Assembly: GCF_002159185.1 (NCBI RefSeq)
Contig: NZ_NFHD01000024.1
Span: 1-54,257 of the forward strand
DNA length: 54,257 nt
Source: Gemmiger sp. An87
Lineage (GTDB): Bacteria; Bacillota; Clostridia; Oscillospirales; Ruminococcaceae
Reading direction: 5' to 3'
Shown here: in pieces, positions 35,209 through 42,664 of the stretch
Position numbering within the stretch: position 1 is the first letter of the stretch
How the letters are laid out: each line of letters begins with the position of its first letter
The notes under the pieces: generated by a model
Database searches by the model: none
What the model was told of the DNA's origin: nothing
What the model saw: the letters and a program-made list of their open reading frames with translations, nothing else
Translations under genes and position numbers: made by a program

Positions 35209-36479
35209 AGGACGAAGCACTTTGCCGATATTTCACCAATTCCCCTGCCTGGGAACGTCAGCTGAAACAGCTGCGCAAAAAATCCCTTGCGGGATATTCC
35301 GACGGCGTGATTCAGCTGAAGGATGCATCCGACGCGGAATGTCAGGCCGCCGAAGGTCTTCTGGGCCGCCGGTTTGTTCCGCCGCGCCTGCGCTACAAGC
35401 TTTCTGATTTTGAAAAAGCCCTGCGTACCAGTCGATTCGCTGTTACGGATATGGCCGACTTCTGGCTGCGGCTGGACGGCCGGCCTCTGCTTTCCAATCC
35501 GCTCCAGAAAGCCGTCCGGCAGGATACCGTACAGGCATTTTTTGCCGCCGAGGACGCACTGCCCCACCAGCCGGTTACCCGAAACTGGCTTTGCGCCATG
35601 GCACAGGACAAGAGCAATGGCTTTCAGCTGCTTGCACCCCACATTGAAACCGACAAGGACGCGGCGCACTGGCTGCACTGGGTCTGCTGCGCACTGGATC
35701 GACTGGCAACGGCCTCTGAACCGGAGGAGCTGGCGCTGTGCAGCTATGCGGTTTCCACTGATCCCCATGCACTGGACGGACAAAAGCCCGCCGGTCATCT
35801 GCTGCTGCATGCGCTGGCTTACTGGAAAGACCGGCCTGTCCCCGCACATTCCCGGGACAGGCTGGCGCTGTACCGGGAATGTGGCCTGATGCTGGATGAC
35901 ATCTCCTGCTTTACGGTCCAGCGCGGTCTGATTCTGGCTCTGCCGGATGGCCGGGAGCATCCCGCCTGTGCCCAGCTGCGTCAGCAGGAACAGTTCTGTC
36001 TTCTGACCTCTTCCCAGATCTCTGCACTCGGAGCGGCGTTCAGCCCCACCGGCTGCGTTTACCTTCTGGAAAACCAGATGGTGTTTTCCACGCTGTGTCG
36101 GCAGCCGGGGATCCTGCATCCCATGATCTGCACCTCCGGTCAGCTGCGGGAAGCTTCCTGGCAGCTGCTGGATCTGCTGGCTGCATCCGGGTGTTCCCTT
36201 TACTATGCAGGGGATTTTGATCCGGAGGGGCTGGCCATTGCCGATCGGTTGTGGCAAACCTATGGCGACCGGTTCCACCTCTGGCACATGACCTTGCAGG
36301 ACTACCAGATTGCCCTTTCCGCAAAGCCCGTCTCATCCTCTTCCCGGCTCAGCCAGCTGGAAAAGGTTCAGTGCCCCTTCCTGCAGCCGGTGGCACAGGC
36401 AATCCTGCATCGGAAACGGGCGGGATACCAGGAGGCACTGGTGGAACGCTATCGGTCCGATTTGGTACAGCCCGGGTAA
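35205..36479 (+). CDS. jetD: Wadjet type II JetD, nuclease subunit (TIGR02679/DUF2399)
   Basis: The topoisomerase VI-A/Toprim-like nuclease that cuts the trapped plasmid. The C-terminal DUF2399 domain has the acidic metal site LYYAGDFDPEGLAIADRL with D337, D339 and E341; the N-terminal half corresponds to DUF3323. Length 424 residues fits TIGR02679. Start ATG 35205 overlaps the jetC stop. With jetA, jetB and jetC this completes the four-gene set in canonical order. Confidence 0.92.
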   Translation: MKDEALCRYFTNSPAWERQLKQLRKKSLAGYSDGVIQLKDASDAECQAAEGLLGRRFVPPRLRYKLSDFEKALRTSRFAVTDMADFWLRLDGRPLLSNPLQKAVRQDTVQAFFAAEDALPHQPVTRNWLCAMAQDKSNGFQLLAPHIETDKDAAHWLHWVCCALDRLATASEPEELALCSYAVSTDPHALDGQKPAGHLLLHALAYWKDRPVPAHSRDRLALYRECGLMLDDISCFTVQRGLILALPDGREHPACAQLRQQEQFCLLTSSQISALGAAFSPTGCVYLLENQMVFSTLCRQPGILHPMICTSGQLREASWQLLDLLAASGCSLYYAGDFDPEGLAIADRLWQTYGDRFHLWHMTLQDYQIALSAKPVSSSSRLSQLEKVQCPFLQPVAQAILHRKRAGYQEALVERYRSDLVQPG

Positions 36480-36581
36480 TCTGTTCTGCAAAAGCGCATG
36501 GTTTCGTGATGCTTTTTCGGATTGCTCTCGCACAAAAAGCGGAATTTTTGCCTGTGTTTTATCCCCAATCCGAAAAATTCA

Positions 36582-36650
36582 GCGGATTTTGTGCATACCT
36601 TTTTATACCCGTTTTACAGAATTTGATTTTCGTTTGCGCATACCGATTTT
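36582..36650. repeat. GGTATGCG motif copies, right of Wadjet
   Basis: GCGCATACCGATTTT at 36636-36650 is the exact reverse complement of 28245-28259; a weaker copy, TTTTGTGCATACC, lies at 36587-36599. The surrounding 36480-36700 stretch is AT-rich with no convincing gene. Confidence 0.6.
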
Positions 36651-36788
36651 ATCTTTCGGATTTGCAGGGCTCTGTGATGGCGAGGCTGCGTAAAACTCCA
36701 GATGAGGGAGTGTGCCGGAATCCCTTGGGCGGGAGTTTCAGGCAATGTCCTCTTATGTAAATCCTACTTTAGCAGTCCAGTCTCCCCT

Positions 36789-37091
36789 GATGCTGAACTA
36801 CCGGAGTGGTTTGAGCAATCCACCCGAATTGCATCCCGGGATCTGACTCTGCAGGCAGTCGGAAAATCCGGCAGAGCGGTTGCCGGATTAAAGTTTGCAT
36901 CGGCAACCAATCCGGACGGCGGCATCCCCTCTGGCCGCTCCGCACAGGAGGAAGCACTTTGCCGCTGCAGTCCCCTATCCCTCTGCCTGCTGAAGGATAC
37001 GCTTTGAAAAACAAAAATGCATCGTGACCGGCACCATGTCATTTATATGGATGCCCGCATCTATACCCCGGAGGGATATCGACGCCGCTAA
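36789..37091 (+). pseudogene. Broken TIGR02452-family (PARG-like) gene
   Basis: One frame reads EQSTRIASRDLTLQA, then KFASATNPDGGIPSGRSAQEEALCR, the macrodomain active-site block of microbial poly(ADP-ribose) glycohydrolases (TIGR02452, usual form NFASATNPGGGV..GA.AQEE.LCR). It is interrupted in frame by TGA at 37005 and resumes as MHRDRHHVIYMDARIYTPEG, matching the later IY(S/T)P block. The N terminus and most of the C-terminal half are missing. It is a decayed fragment, originally an ADP-ribose handling enzyme. Confidence 0.7.
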
Positions 37092-37096
37092 TGTAA

Positions 37097-37141
37097 ACGA
37101 AGCCCGGAAGGCCTGATGCAGACAGGCATTCCGGGCTTCGT
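37097..37141. terminator. Large hairpin, terminator-like
   Basis: A 19-bp inverted repeat with one mismatch (starts ACGAAGCCCGGAA, ends TTCCGGGCTTCGT) and a 7-nt loop. No T run follows on either side, so it may be an old terminator or an element end. Confidence 0.5.
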
Positions 37142-37147
37142 ATGTAA

Positions 37148-37309
37148 CTAAAGTAATCGTTCCATGGATTGTTCCAATCCGATTGCTGCGTCACAGTGTC
37201 GGATTGGCCGAAAAGATACTGCCGATCGTTTCCCCACCAGCTCGGCAAGTTCCGCCACATAGTCAATCGTTTGGTTGGTAATTTCAAAAGGAGACCTTTG
37301 GTTTCTCAC
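37148..37309 (-). pseudogene. Fic-family protein, N-terminal remnant
   Basis: A 53-codon minus-strand frame from GTG 37309 (GAGGTG upstream) reads SPFEITNQTIDYVAELAELVGK, the opening of many Fic/DUF4062-type proteins that AMPylate targets, then loses similarity and stops at 37148. The Fic motif HPFxxGNGR is absent. Confidence 0.5.
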
Positions 37310-37456
37310 GCAACACCTCACCGGGTCAATTATTATTTTTTATCATATATCACGCATCACTCATTTCATCAATCAAAAGCAGGAACACATTTGAGCGATG
37401 CTCTCCTTTTCGATATGCAGAACTGCTATAATAAATTTCAAAAAGGAGGAATTGAT

Positions 37457-37639
37457 ATGGCATCTATCGTAAAACGAAACAAAAGTTTTGGCGTGGTTTA
37501 CACCTCATACGAAGGTGGAAAACAGAAGCAACATTGGGAGCCCTATCACTCTTATGAAGCGGCGCTTCATCGAAAAGAGCAAGTTGAACTCATGCAAAAA
37601 AGTGGAAGGAGAGGTTACAAAGCCGTACTGATAATCTGA
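37457..37639 (+). pseudogene. Truncated phage-type integrase (arm-binding domain)
   Basis: Sixty codons starting MASIVKRNKSFGVVYTSYEGGKQKQHW with a strong AAAAGGAGG SD match the N-terminal arm-DNA-binding domain of tyrosine integrases (pattern SI.KR...Y.V.Y......G..KQ.W). The core-binding and catalytic domains are missing. A second short frame overlaps the stop (TGATG, 37639-37791; 50 codons, contains CTCC) but resembles nothing known. Confidence 0.55.
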
Positions 37640-37787
37640 TGGAACTTCTTAAAGCAGACTTCCCTGTTGTACATTGTACTTGTTGCAATATCACATACTT
37701 TGCCATCGACACAGATCGAGGGGATTCACACTCTGGTAGCAGGCTGCATATCATGAAACATCACATAACGAAATGGAGGAAAAAACC

Positions 37788-38216
37788 ATGAACCACGATT
37801 CCTGTTTCAACAACTGCGACCAGACTGACCATGGCCCCAACCCTTATGTTGCCAACATTCTCTGTGCCGCGCGTGCAAATGAAAACTACCGAACTGCATT
37901 CTGGACCGGTCATCATCTCCAGATGACCCTGATGTGCATCCCTGTGGGCGATGACATCGGCCTTGAGATGCACCCCGATGTGGACCAGTACATCCGGGTG
38001 GAGGCCGGCAAAGCCATTGTCAAGATGGGCTCCAACAAATGTCATCTGAACACCACGTACACCCTGCATGTTGGTGACGCTGTCTTTGTGCCCTGCGGCA
38101 CCTGGCACAACATTTTCAACGATGGCGATTGCTCTCTGAAGCTGTCGTCCATCTATGCGCCCCCTCACCACCCCTGGGGTACTGTCCAACCCAACAAGGA
38201 GGACGCCGACTCCTAA
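37788..38216 (+). CDS. Cupin domain protein
   Basis: A 142-residue single-domain cupin. Motif 1 reads GLEMHPDVDQYIRVEAGKAIV and motif 2 DAVFVPCGTWHNIFNDG; the His residues and the conserved SIYAPPHHPWGTV ending are those of a common small clostridial cupin. It likely binds a metal; the substrate is unknown. GGAGG before ATG 37788 favours this start over one 15 bp upstream. It is the only intact-looking metabolic gene in this remnant-rich stretch. Confidence 0.88.
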   Translation: MNHDSCFNNCDQTDHGPNPYVANILCAARANENYRTAFWTGHHLQMTLMCIPVGDDIGLEMHPDVDQYIRVEAGKAIVKMGSNKCHLNTTYTLHVGDAVFVPCGTWHNIFNDGDCSLKLSSIYAPPHHPWGTVQPNKEDADS

Positions 38217-38251
38217 AAAAACACCTTTTTGACGGCTTACTGAAACAAAGC

Positions 38252-38335
38252 GGCACTTCTCAATAACCAATGAGAAGTGCCCCCACAAAACGCCCCAGAC
38301 TCAGCAGAGCTTTCTGCCATGTCTGGGGCGTTGTT
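38252..38335 (+). terminator. Two tandem terminator hairpins after the cupin gene
   Basis: GGCACTTCTCA/TGAGAAGTGCC (38252-38281) and ACGCCCCAGAC/GTCTGGGGCGT (38290-38331), the latter followed by TGTTTGTTTT. Confidence 0.7.
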
Positions 38336-38483
38336 TGTTTTGGGCGTTCTCCCTGCAGGAGATTGTCCGATTCAAGAACCCTCCGGCTTCTTCACGCAAG
38401 GTAAAAATTGAAGGAAGAGAAGAAACTTTCACTGTCCAACAAAGACCCGGCAAAGCAGCATACCAGGGCATAACCGCACCCAG

Positions 38484-38516
38484 GGAAGAAGCAGCTTCAC
38501 TTTCTGCTTCTTCCCT
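38484..38516. repeat. Perfect 12-bp hairpin
   Basis: GGGAAGAAGCAG and CTGCTTCTTCCC flank a 9-nt loop in the otherwise gene-poor 38336-38567 stretch. The T-rich continuation (TTGCTTTGTTTC) makes a weak plus-strand terminator possible. Confidence 0.5.
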
Positions 38517-38567
38517 TGCTTTGTTTCTACCGAAAACAAGGATGAATGTACCACCATACAATCCGTA

Positions 38568-38774
38568 ATGAAAAACGCAGGTGGTTTTGTCTTAAAAAAA
38601 CCCGAAAATCCTTCTATAATAAGGCCCCCCGATGAACGGAGGGACAAGCCCTTCACGACCATAAGTCTCCCCTTCGAACTTGACGAAAAAATTTGTACGC
38701 AGCCATATGCAAAAAAACTGGAAAGAATCCGAAAAAGGGGTTTCATAAGAACCAAACAGCACAAATTCTTATAA
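38568..38774 (+). CDS. Possible small protein before the recombinases (68 aa)
   Basis: A 68-codon frame rich in Lys and Arg (KPFTTISLPFELDEKI, then KKLERIRKRGF) ends 19 bp before the first recombinase. A small basic protein here could be an excisionase-like factor, but no SD precedes the ATG and no family is recognised. Confidence 0.22.
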   Translation: MKNAGGFVLKKPENPSIIRPPDERRDKPFTTISLPFELDEKICTQPYAKKLERIRKRGFIRTKQHKFL

Positions 38775-38793
38775 CCTCAGGAGGATTCGGCAT

Positions 38794-40353
38794 ATGAGCC
38801 ATTCCAAAAACGACTTTCCGATCATGGGCGGGACCGGCCGCCAAGTCACCAAACCATATAGAGGAAGCTATGACGCTTTCTATAAGTTGATCAACCCCAA
38901 CACCAAAAAGCCATATACCAATGCCGAGCTGGCTGCGGAACTGGAACATCGCCAGCAGGAATATCCTGTCCTCGCCCAGCTGATTACCCCGGATTTGGAG
39001 GAAATCCAAAGGAAGGCGCGGTCCCATCCCAATGCCGAATTCAAACTCGCTCGACGCGGAAAAAGCCGTAAAAAGGCAGAAGAACTCCTTCACCAGGAAG
39101 CCTACCCGATACTGGAACGCATCGCCAAATTGCTTTTTCGCCCCCTCTGGAAAAGTAATTTGAAATGTGGAAACGTGACCGTGCGCGATTACGTCCATTT
39201 TGTGGGCGACACCCTTTACGCAGACAAATCTCTCAAAGAAGCTGCATCACTGCGGTCTTGTATCAACAGAATTATATTGCCGATGATCGGCGACATCCAG
39301 CTTCATCAGCTGTCGCCCGATCGGCAGAAGGCAATCGTTCAGAGACTCAATAGTCGGCTTAAAAACGATGAGACCATCTCGCTAACTGCAAAAACCCATA
39401 CACAGACGGCATACAGACTGTTGTTCCAGTCGCTTGTGCAAAACGGATATCCTGCTGCACGCGAAGGAGTGCGACTCTCTGATGAAATCACCCGCATAAA
39501 GCGCCAGAACCGTGGGATCATCAACAGCTGCCGTGAAAATCATCTGGACGATACATTCCGCGCCGCTCTCTTTTCCGTTCTTGCCCCCGCCGATCGTCTT
39601 TATGATCTCTGGCTGGTTGCACTGATCTACACCGGTCTGGCTCCCAACGAAATTCCCGCTCTGTGTTTTGGCGACATCGATCAGCTGGAACTGCGTGATG
39701 AAAACTGCTACACCATCACGGTGACCAAACAGATCCGGGACACAAACACTGTTTGCCGTGCAATCAGTGCCGATAATGACGATTTCCCGATTCATCGTTT
39801 GCGGCGTGTCGTTCTTGCTCCATGGGTGGCAAACGTTATGCTGAAGTATATTGAGTATCTGCACAGCTCCGGGTATTCCGATGCTCAAATTGCTGACATG
39901 CGTCTTTCTGGCACGATTTCGGGCAAAATCGTTGGAGCAAAAGATATCCGTGATCGCATCAACTCGATCATGCAGCAGGCCGGCATCCCCAAAGCGAACA
40001 TTCCACGCACGAAGAAGAGCGGCAAATCCAGGTTTCAGACCGAAAAGCGGGACATTGAGCTGTTACAGCGGGATGCCAAATACATCGCCAAATGTTGCGG
40101 GGCCGATGATGCCATGGTCCACGCTATGTTCGGCCTGCCCGCTACGACAATGGATGAGCAACATTACCTGGACACCCTGTGCGACGATTATGCCGTTACC
40201 CGCTATCTCAGACTGCGCCGGTACACACCGTTTTCAGACCAGTCTGTTCCGCAGCGTCGCATCTTTCGTATAGAAAACAACACCGATACAGCGCAAACCA
40301 TCCGCATCAACAGCAACTATGCCATTCTGGCATCATGGAGGTCCAATAATTAA
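38794..40353 (+). CDS. Tyrosine recombinase-like protein A (catalytically degenerate)
   Basis: A 519-residue protein with a SAM-like N-terminal core-binding region (TVRDYVHFVGDTLYADKSLKEAASLRSCINRIILPMIGD) and a C-terminal catalytic-fold region. The first active-site box, normally TGLRxGE, reads YTGLAPNEIPALCFGDID, so the Arg is missing; the HxxR box is LLQR, the GH box is FGLP, and only the final Tyr (DEQHYLD) is in place. It should not recombine DNA alone and may serve as structural partner of the next gene, with which it overlaps (TAATG). Strong SD (TCAGGAGG) at ATG 38794. Confidence 0.68.
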   Translation: MSHSKNDFPIMGGTGRQVTKPYRGSYDAFYKLINPNTKKPYTNAELAAELEHRQQEYPVLAQLITPDLEEIQRKARSHPNAEFKLARRGKSRKKAEELLHQEAYPILERIAKLLFRPLWKSNLKCGNVTVRDYVHFVGDTLYADKSLKEAASLRSCINRIILPMIGDIQLHQLSPDRQKAIVQRLNSRLKNDETISLTAKTHTQTAYRLLFQSLVQNGYPAAREGVRLSDEITRIKRQNRGIINSCRENHLDDTFRAALFSVLAPADRLYDLWLVALIYTGLAPNEIPALCFGDIDQLELRDENCYTITVTKQIRDTNTVCRAISADNDDFPIHRLRRVVLAPWVANVMLKYIEYLHSSGYSDAQIADMRLSGTISGKIVGAKDIRDRINSIMQQAGIPKANIPRTKKSGKSRFQTEKRDIELLQRDAKYIAKCCGADDAMVHAMFGLPATTMDEQHYLDTLCDDYAVTRYLRLRRYTPFSDQSVPQRRIFRIENNTDTAQTIRINSNYAILASWRSNN

Positions 40354-42017
40354 TGGAAGATTTTGAACACAACGGCGTATATTTTAAAACAAACCTGTCG
40401 TATCCCTCCTCATACAAAGCAAGTGACACACCCTGCCGTATTCGCATTACACCCCGTGATCCGAAAACCGGAAAGGCGATCACAAAACGGCAGCTCCGCG
40501 GCAGTGACAGCGACAAACCCGCCGAAACAGCAATTTTCGGCAGGGACATTGAGGATATTCGAAAGAACCTCTTTCCACGCATTGCTGACGGTATCATTGC
40601 ACAGATGCATCTGGCTGGATTTTTTGATTCCGGGCAGGCTTCCACCGCTCCCGCGGTCGATCTGGGAGAATTGGCCCGCACCTACCGGGATGCATTTTTT
40701 GCCTTTTCACAGCGCGAAAGAAACTGGGCTCCGCTCACGGTCAAGGATTATGGTTATCAATTCGATAAACTGATTCCTCATCTGGATGGTATCAACGCGC
40801 TTACAATCAACGATGAGATTTATACCGCTGTTTTCGAGTCCATCTGCGATGCTGCACGCAAAGCGACAAAAGTCAAACAGGATGATCCGTATCAGGAGGT
40901 GCCATCTGCGGCACAGAAGCGTTACGGTTTGCTGAAACAGCTGATCAGTTACCTGATTGAAGAGGATGACATACAGATTGACTGTCTTCCCCCGGACCTC
41001 GACGGCAAAACATCCCACCTGTCATCGATTATGTCTCAGGTGGATGGAGTTCGCAGCTTGCCGCCTGACGAGCTGCTCGCATTGTGCAAAAACTCCCCGC
41101 TTGCCGATGTGATCAGCATTCTCACCGATACCGGACTTCGAATCGGCGAGTTTACCGGTCTGCTGTTTTGCTCGCTGGGCTATCTGGATGGATCGCAGGG
41201 ACGGATGTATTATCTGCGTGTTTCCGGCCAGCTGCTGCCAGACGGCAAGCGCACCGAAATGCCCAAAACTCTGCCCTCCTATCGCATCATCCCCTTATGC
41301 CCAGAGGTAGGCGAAGCCATGTATCAACGGGCGATGACTTTGAGTGCAATCCATGGAGACCTCTCCCTGCAGCTGCTTTGCGGTCAATCGGAAGGTGACG
41401 CCTTCCTCACCGATCCCGCAACGATGCGCATTTATCGGGATCATCTGTCGAACGCTATTACTGATTTGCTGCGCAATGAGGGTATGCTCCAGTCCTTGTA
41501 CGCTGCCAGACAGTTTGTATTCAATATCAAACAGCAAAACGCACACGTATACCGTCGACTGACCGGTCACTCGGAACGACGCAACTTCTGCACCTTCCTT
41601 TATTGTCACAGCGGTTTCGATGCTCCGGAAATCCCCAAACTGATGGGACATGCAGACAAAACCCGAAAACAACCGTCCACTTCATACGGGGCGACTCCCA
41701 GCGAGATATACCGCATGTGCCTGAGACGATATGTCTCTCAATCCTTGCTGCATTCTGCACAGCCTTTGCGCTACCAGGCGGATAACTTCAAACGCAGCGA
41801 AGTGCCTTCTTGCGCCCTGGAATTGACCCTGCCTCCTCACAGCAGTTATGACCTGATTGTTGATGATATGGATCCGGAAAACGAGCTGCATTTCTCCGGC
41901 ACCCTTACCGTACAGAAGGTGCGTCAGGATGATTTCACGCCTGGTCCCTATCCATACGCCCTTTTGGCTGATCCCGACATGTACATGGTGCGCAGAAAGA
42001 GCAAGCTCTTTTCTTGA
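40353..42017 (+). CDS. Tyrosine recombinase B (catalytic)
   Basis: A 554-residue site-specific recombinase with the catalytic set in order: R263 (TDTGLRIGEFTGL), H406 and R409 (TGHSERRNF), H433 (LMGHADKT) and nucleophile Y445 (STSYG). A roughly 100-residue tail after the catalytic domain (DNFKRSEVPSCALELTLPP to the end) is unusual. Its ATG shares one base with the stop of protein A, so both are made together. It is followed by a terminator and a damaged tRNA-Pro, a likely attachment site. Confidence 0.8.
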   Translation: MEDFEHNGVYFKTNLSYPSSYKASDTPCRIRITPRDPKTGKAITKRQLRGSDSDKPAETAIFGRDIEDIRKNLFPRIADGIIAQMHLAGFFDSGQASTAPAVDLGELARTYRDAFFAFSQRERNWAPLTVKDYGYQFDKLIPHLDGINALTINDEIYTAVFESICDAARKATKVKQDDPYQEVPSAAQKRYGLLKQLISYLIEEDDIQIDCLPPDLDGKTSHLSSIMSQVDGVRSLPPDELLALCKNSPLADVISILTDTGLRIGEFTGLLFCSLGYLDGSQGRMYYLRVSGQLLPDGKRTEMPKTLPSYRIIPLCPEVGEAMYQRAMTLSAIHGDLSLQLLCGQSEGDAFLTDPATMRIYRDHLSNAITDLLRNEGMLQSLYAARQFVFNIKQQNAHVYRRLTGHSERRNFCTFLYCHSGFDAPEIPKLMGHADKTRKQPSTSYGATPSEIYRMCLRRYVSQSLLHSAQPLRYQADNFKRSEVPSCALELTLPPHSSYDLIVDDMDPENELHFSGTLTVQKVRQDDFTPGPYPYALLADPDMYMVRRKSKLFS

Positions 42018-42092
42018 TGGCTGGTTTTTGATTTAGCATTGAAGAGCTGCTGATTCCTTAAGTTTCTTATGTCCTTTTTCAGATTCACTGCG

Positions 42093-42131
42093 GGGTGGTC
42101 CGACCAACCGATCAGGGCCGCCCTGCTTTTT
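42093..42131 (+). terminator. Terminator after recombinase B
   Basis: GGGTGGTC pairs with GGCCGCCC (two G-U pairs) around a 15-nt loop, followed by TTTTTT. Confidence 0.55.
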
Positions 42132-42207
42132 TATGTTCCAGAAATTGTTCGGGACAGAATACGCATTCTTTGGGAGGATACGCCCGGACCATTCTACGAC
42201 TTTATAT

Positions 42208-42277
42208 CCGGGCGTAGCGCAGTTGGTAGCGCGCCTGCTTTGGGAGCAAGATGGTGCCAGTTCTGTCGCTCGGACCT
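42208..42277 (+). pseudogene. Degenerate tRNA-Pro (anticodon TGG)
   Basis: Acceptor strand CCGGGCG (42208-42214) pairs with CGCTCGG (42267-42273, one G-U), followed by discriminator A and CCT. The D arm GCGCAGTTGGTAGCGC and the anticodon loop TTTGGGA (TGG at 42241-42243) are typical. However, the T arm is 5-6 nt too short (GCCAG-TT-CTGT, no TTCGANT loop) and the anticodon stem has a C-A mismatch. It is probably non-functional, or a tRNA altered by integration. A short terminator follows. Confidence 0.7.
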
Positions 42278-42293
42278 CCTTTCTTAGGAAAAC

Positions 42294-42312
42294 CACCTTT
42301 TTAGGTGTTTTT
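42294..42312 (+). terminator. Terminator after the tRNA
   Basis: CACCT-TTTT-AGGTG followed by TTTTTC; consistent with a former tRNA transcription unit. Confidence 0.6.
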
Positions 42313-42361
42313 CTGCGTTTTTAGTCTAATTGTTGCATCTATCCAGGCTGCAAATCAAAAT

Positions 42362-42496
42362 TTCAAATGGAAAGGCTGGTCAAAAATAAGGCAGCATATT
42401 ATCCCCGTCTCAAAGGGTGGCCGCACTGAAGAAACGAATCTACAGACCCTATGCTGAAAGTGCAACCGTACAAAGAGCAAGAAGATTCTTACGTAA
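42362..42496 (+). pseudogene. HNH endonuclease C-terminal remnant
   Basis: The frame reads KIRQHIIPVSKGGRTEETNLQTLC, then TGA (42455), then KCNRTKSKKILT and TAA. This is the end of an HNH nuclease (DHIIPxSKGG..NLQTLCxxCN..K); the first catalytic D/H position is QH instead of DH, and a stop replaces the residue between the CxxC cysteines, where Trp is common. The N-terminal part is out of frame or missing. Confidence 0.65.
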
Positions 42497-42501
42497 ATGA
42501 G

Positions 42502-42550
42502 AAAAGGGGCTGTTGCAAAACGAAAGTTGCGCAACAGCCCCTTTTGTTTT
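42502..42550. terminator. Strong bidirectional terminator
   Basis: AAAAGGGGCTGTTGC and GCAACAGCCCCTTTT form a perfect 15-bp stem with TGTTTT beyond. It ends the minus-strand DUF operon and bounds the remnant region. Confidence 0.8.
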
Positions 42551-42664
42551 GACATCACAGCCACACTCTTACGGCAAACCCGCCTTTGAAAAAACAGGTG
42601 TTCGTGTAATGTCCGTCTGGTGGACAAAGGTGGCGCAGAACTCCTTTGTCCACACAAGCTCTCA

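Larger units (their letters stand above)
38568..42277 (+). mobile_element. Integration module: tandem recombinases plus tRNA-Pro
   Basis: Two coupled tyrosine recombinases end less than 200 bp from a tRNA-Pro with deletions, surrounded by remnants of an integrase, Fic, PARG and HNH genes. This is the layout of an integrated or decaying genetic element. Its outer limits cannot be fixed from this window. Confidence 0.45.

Noticed and set aside
38335-38568. 77-codon frame after the cupin terminators
   Set aside because: It starts inside a terminator hairpin, has no SD and shows no recognisable features.
42033-42296. 87-codon minus-strand and 72-codon plus-strand frames across the tRNA-like gene
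   Set aside because: They arise from tRNA and terminator sequence; spurious frames over tRNAs are common.
37005-42457. TGA read as Trp or selenocysteine in the PARG and HNH fragments
   Set aside because: Both genes are also truncated and missing other conserved parts, and TGA is used as a normal stop by intact neighbours (jetB, jetC, jetA). Simple decay explains them.
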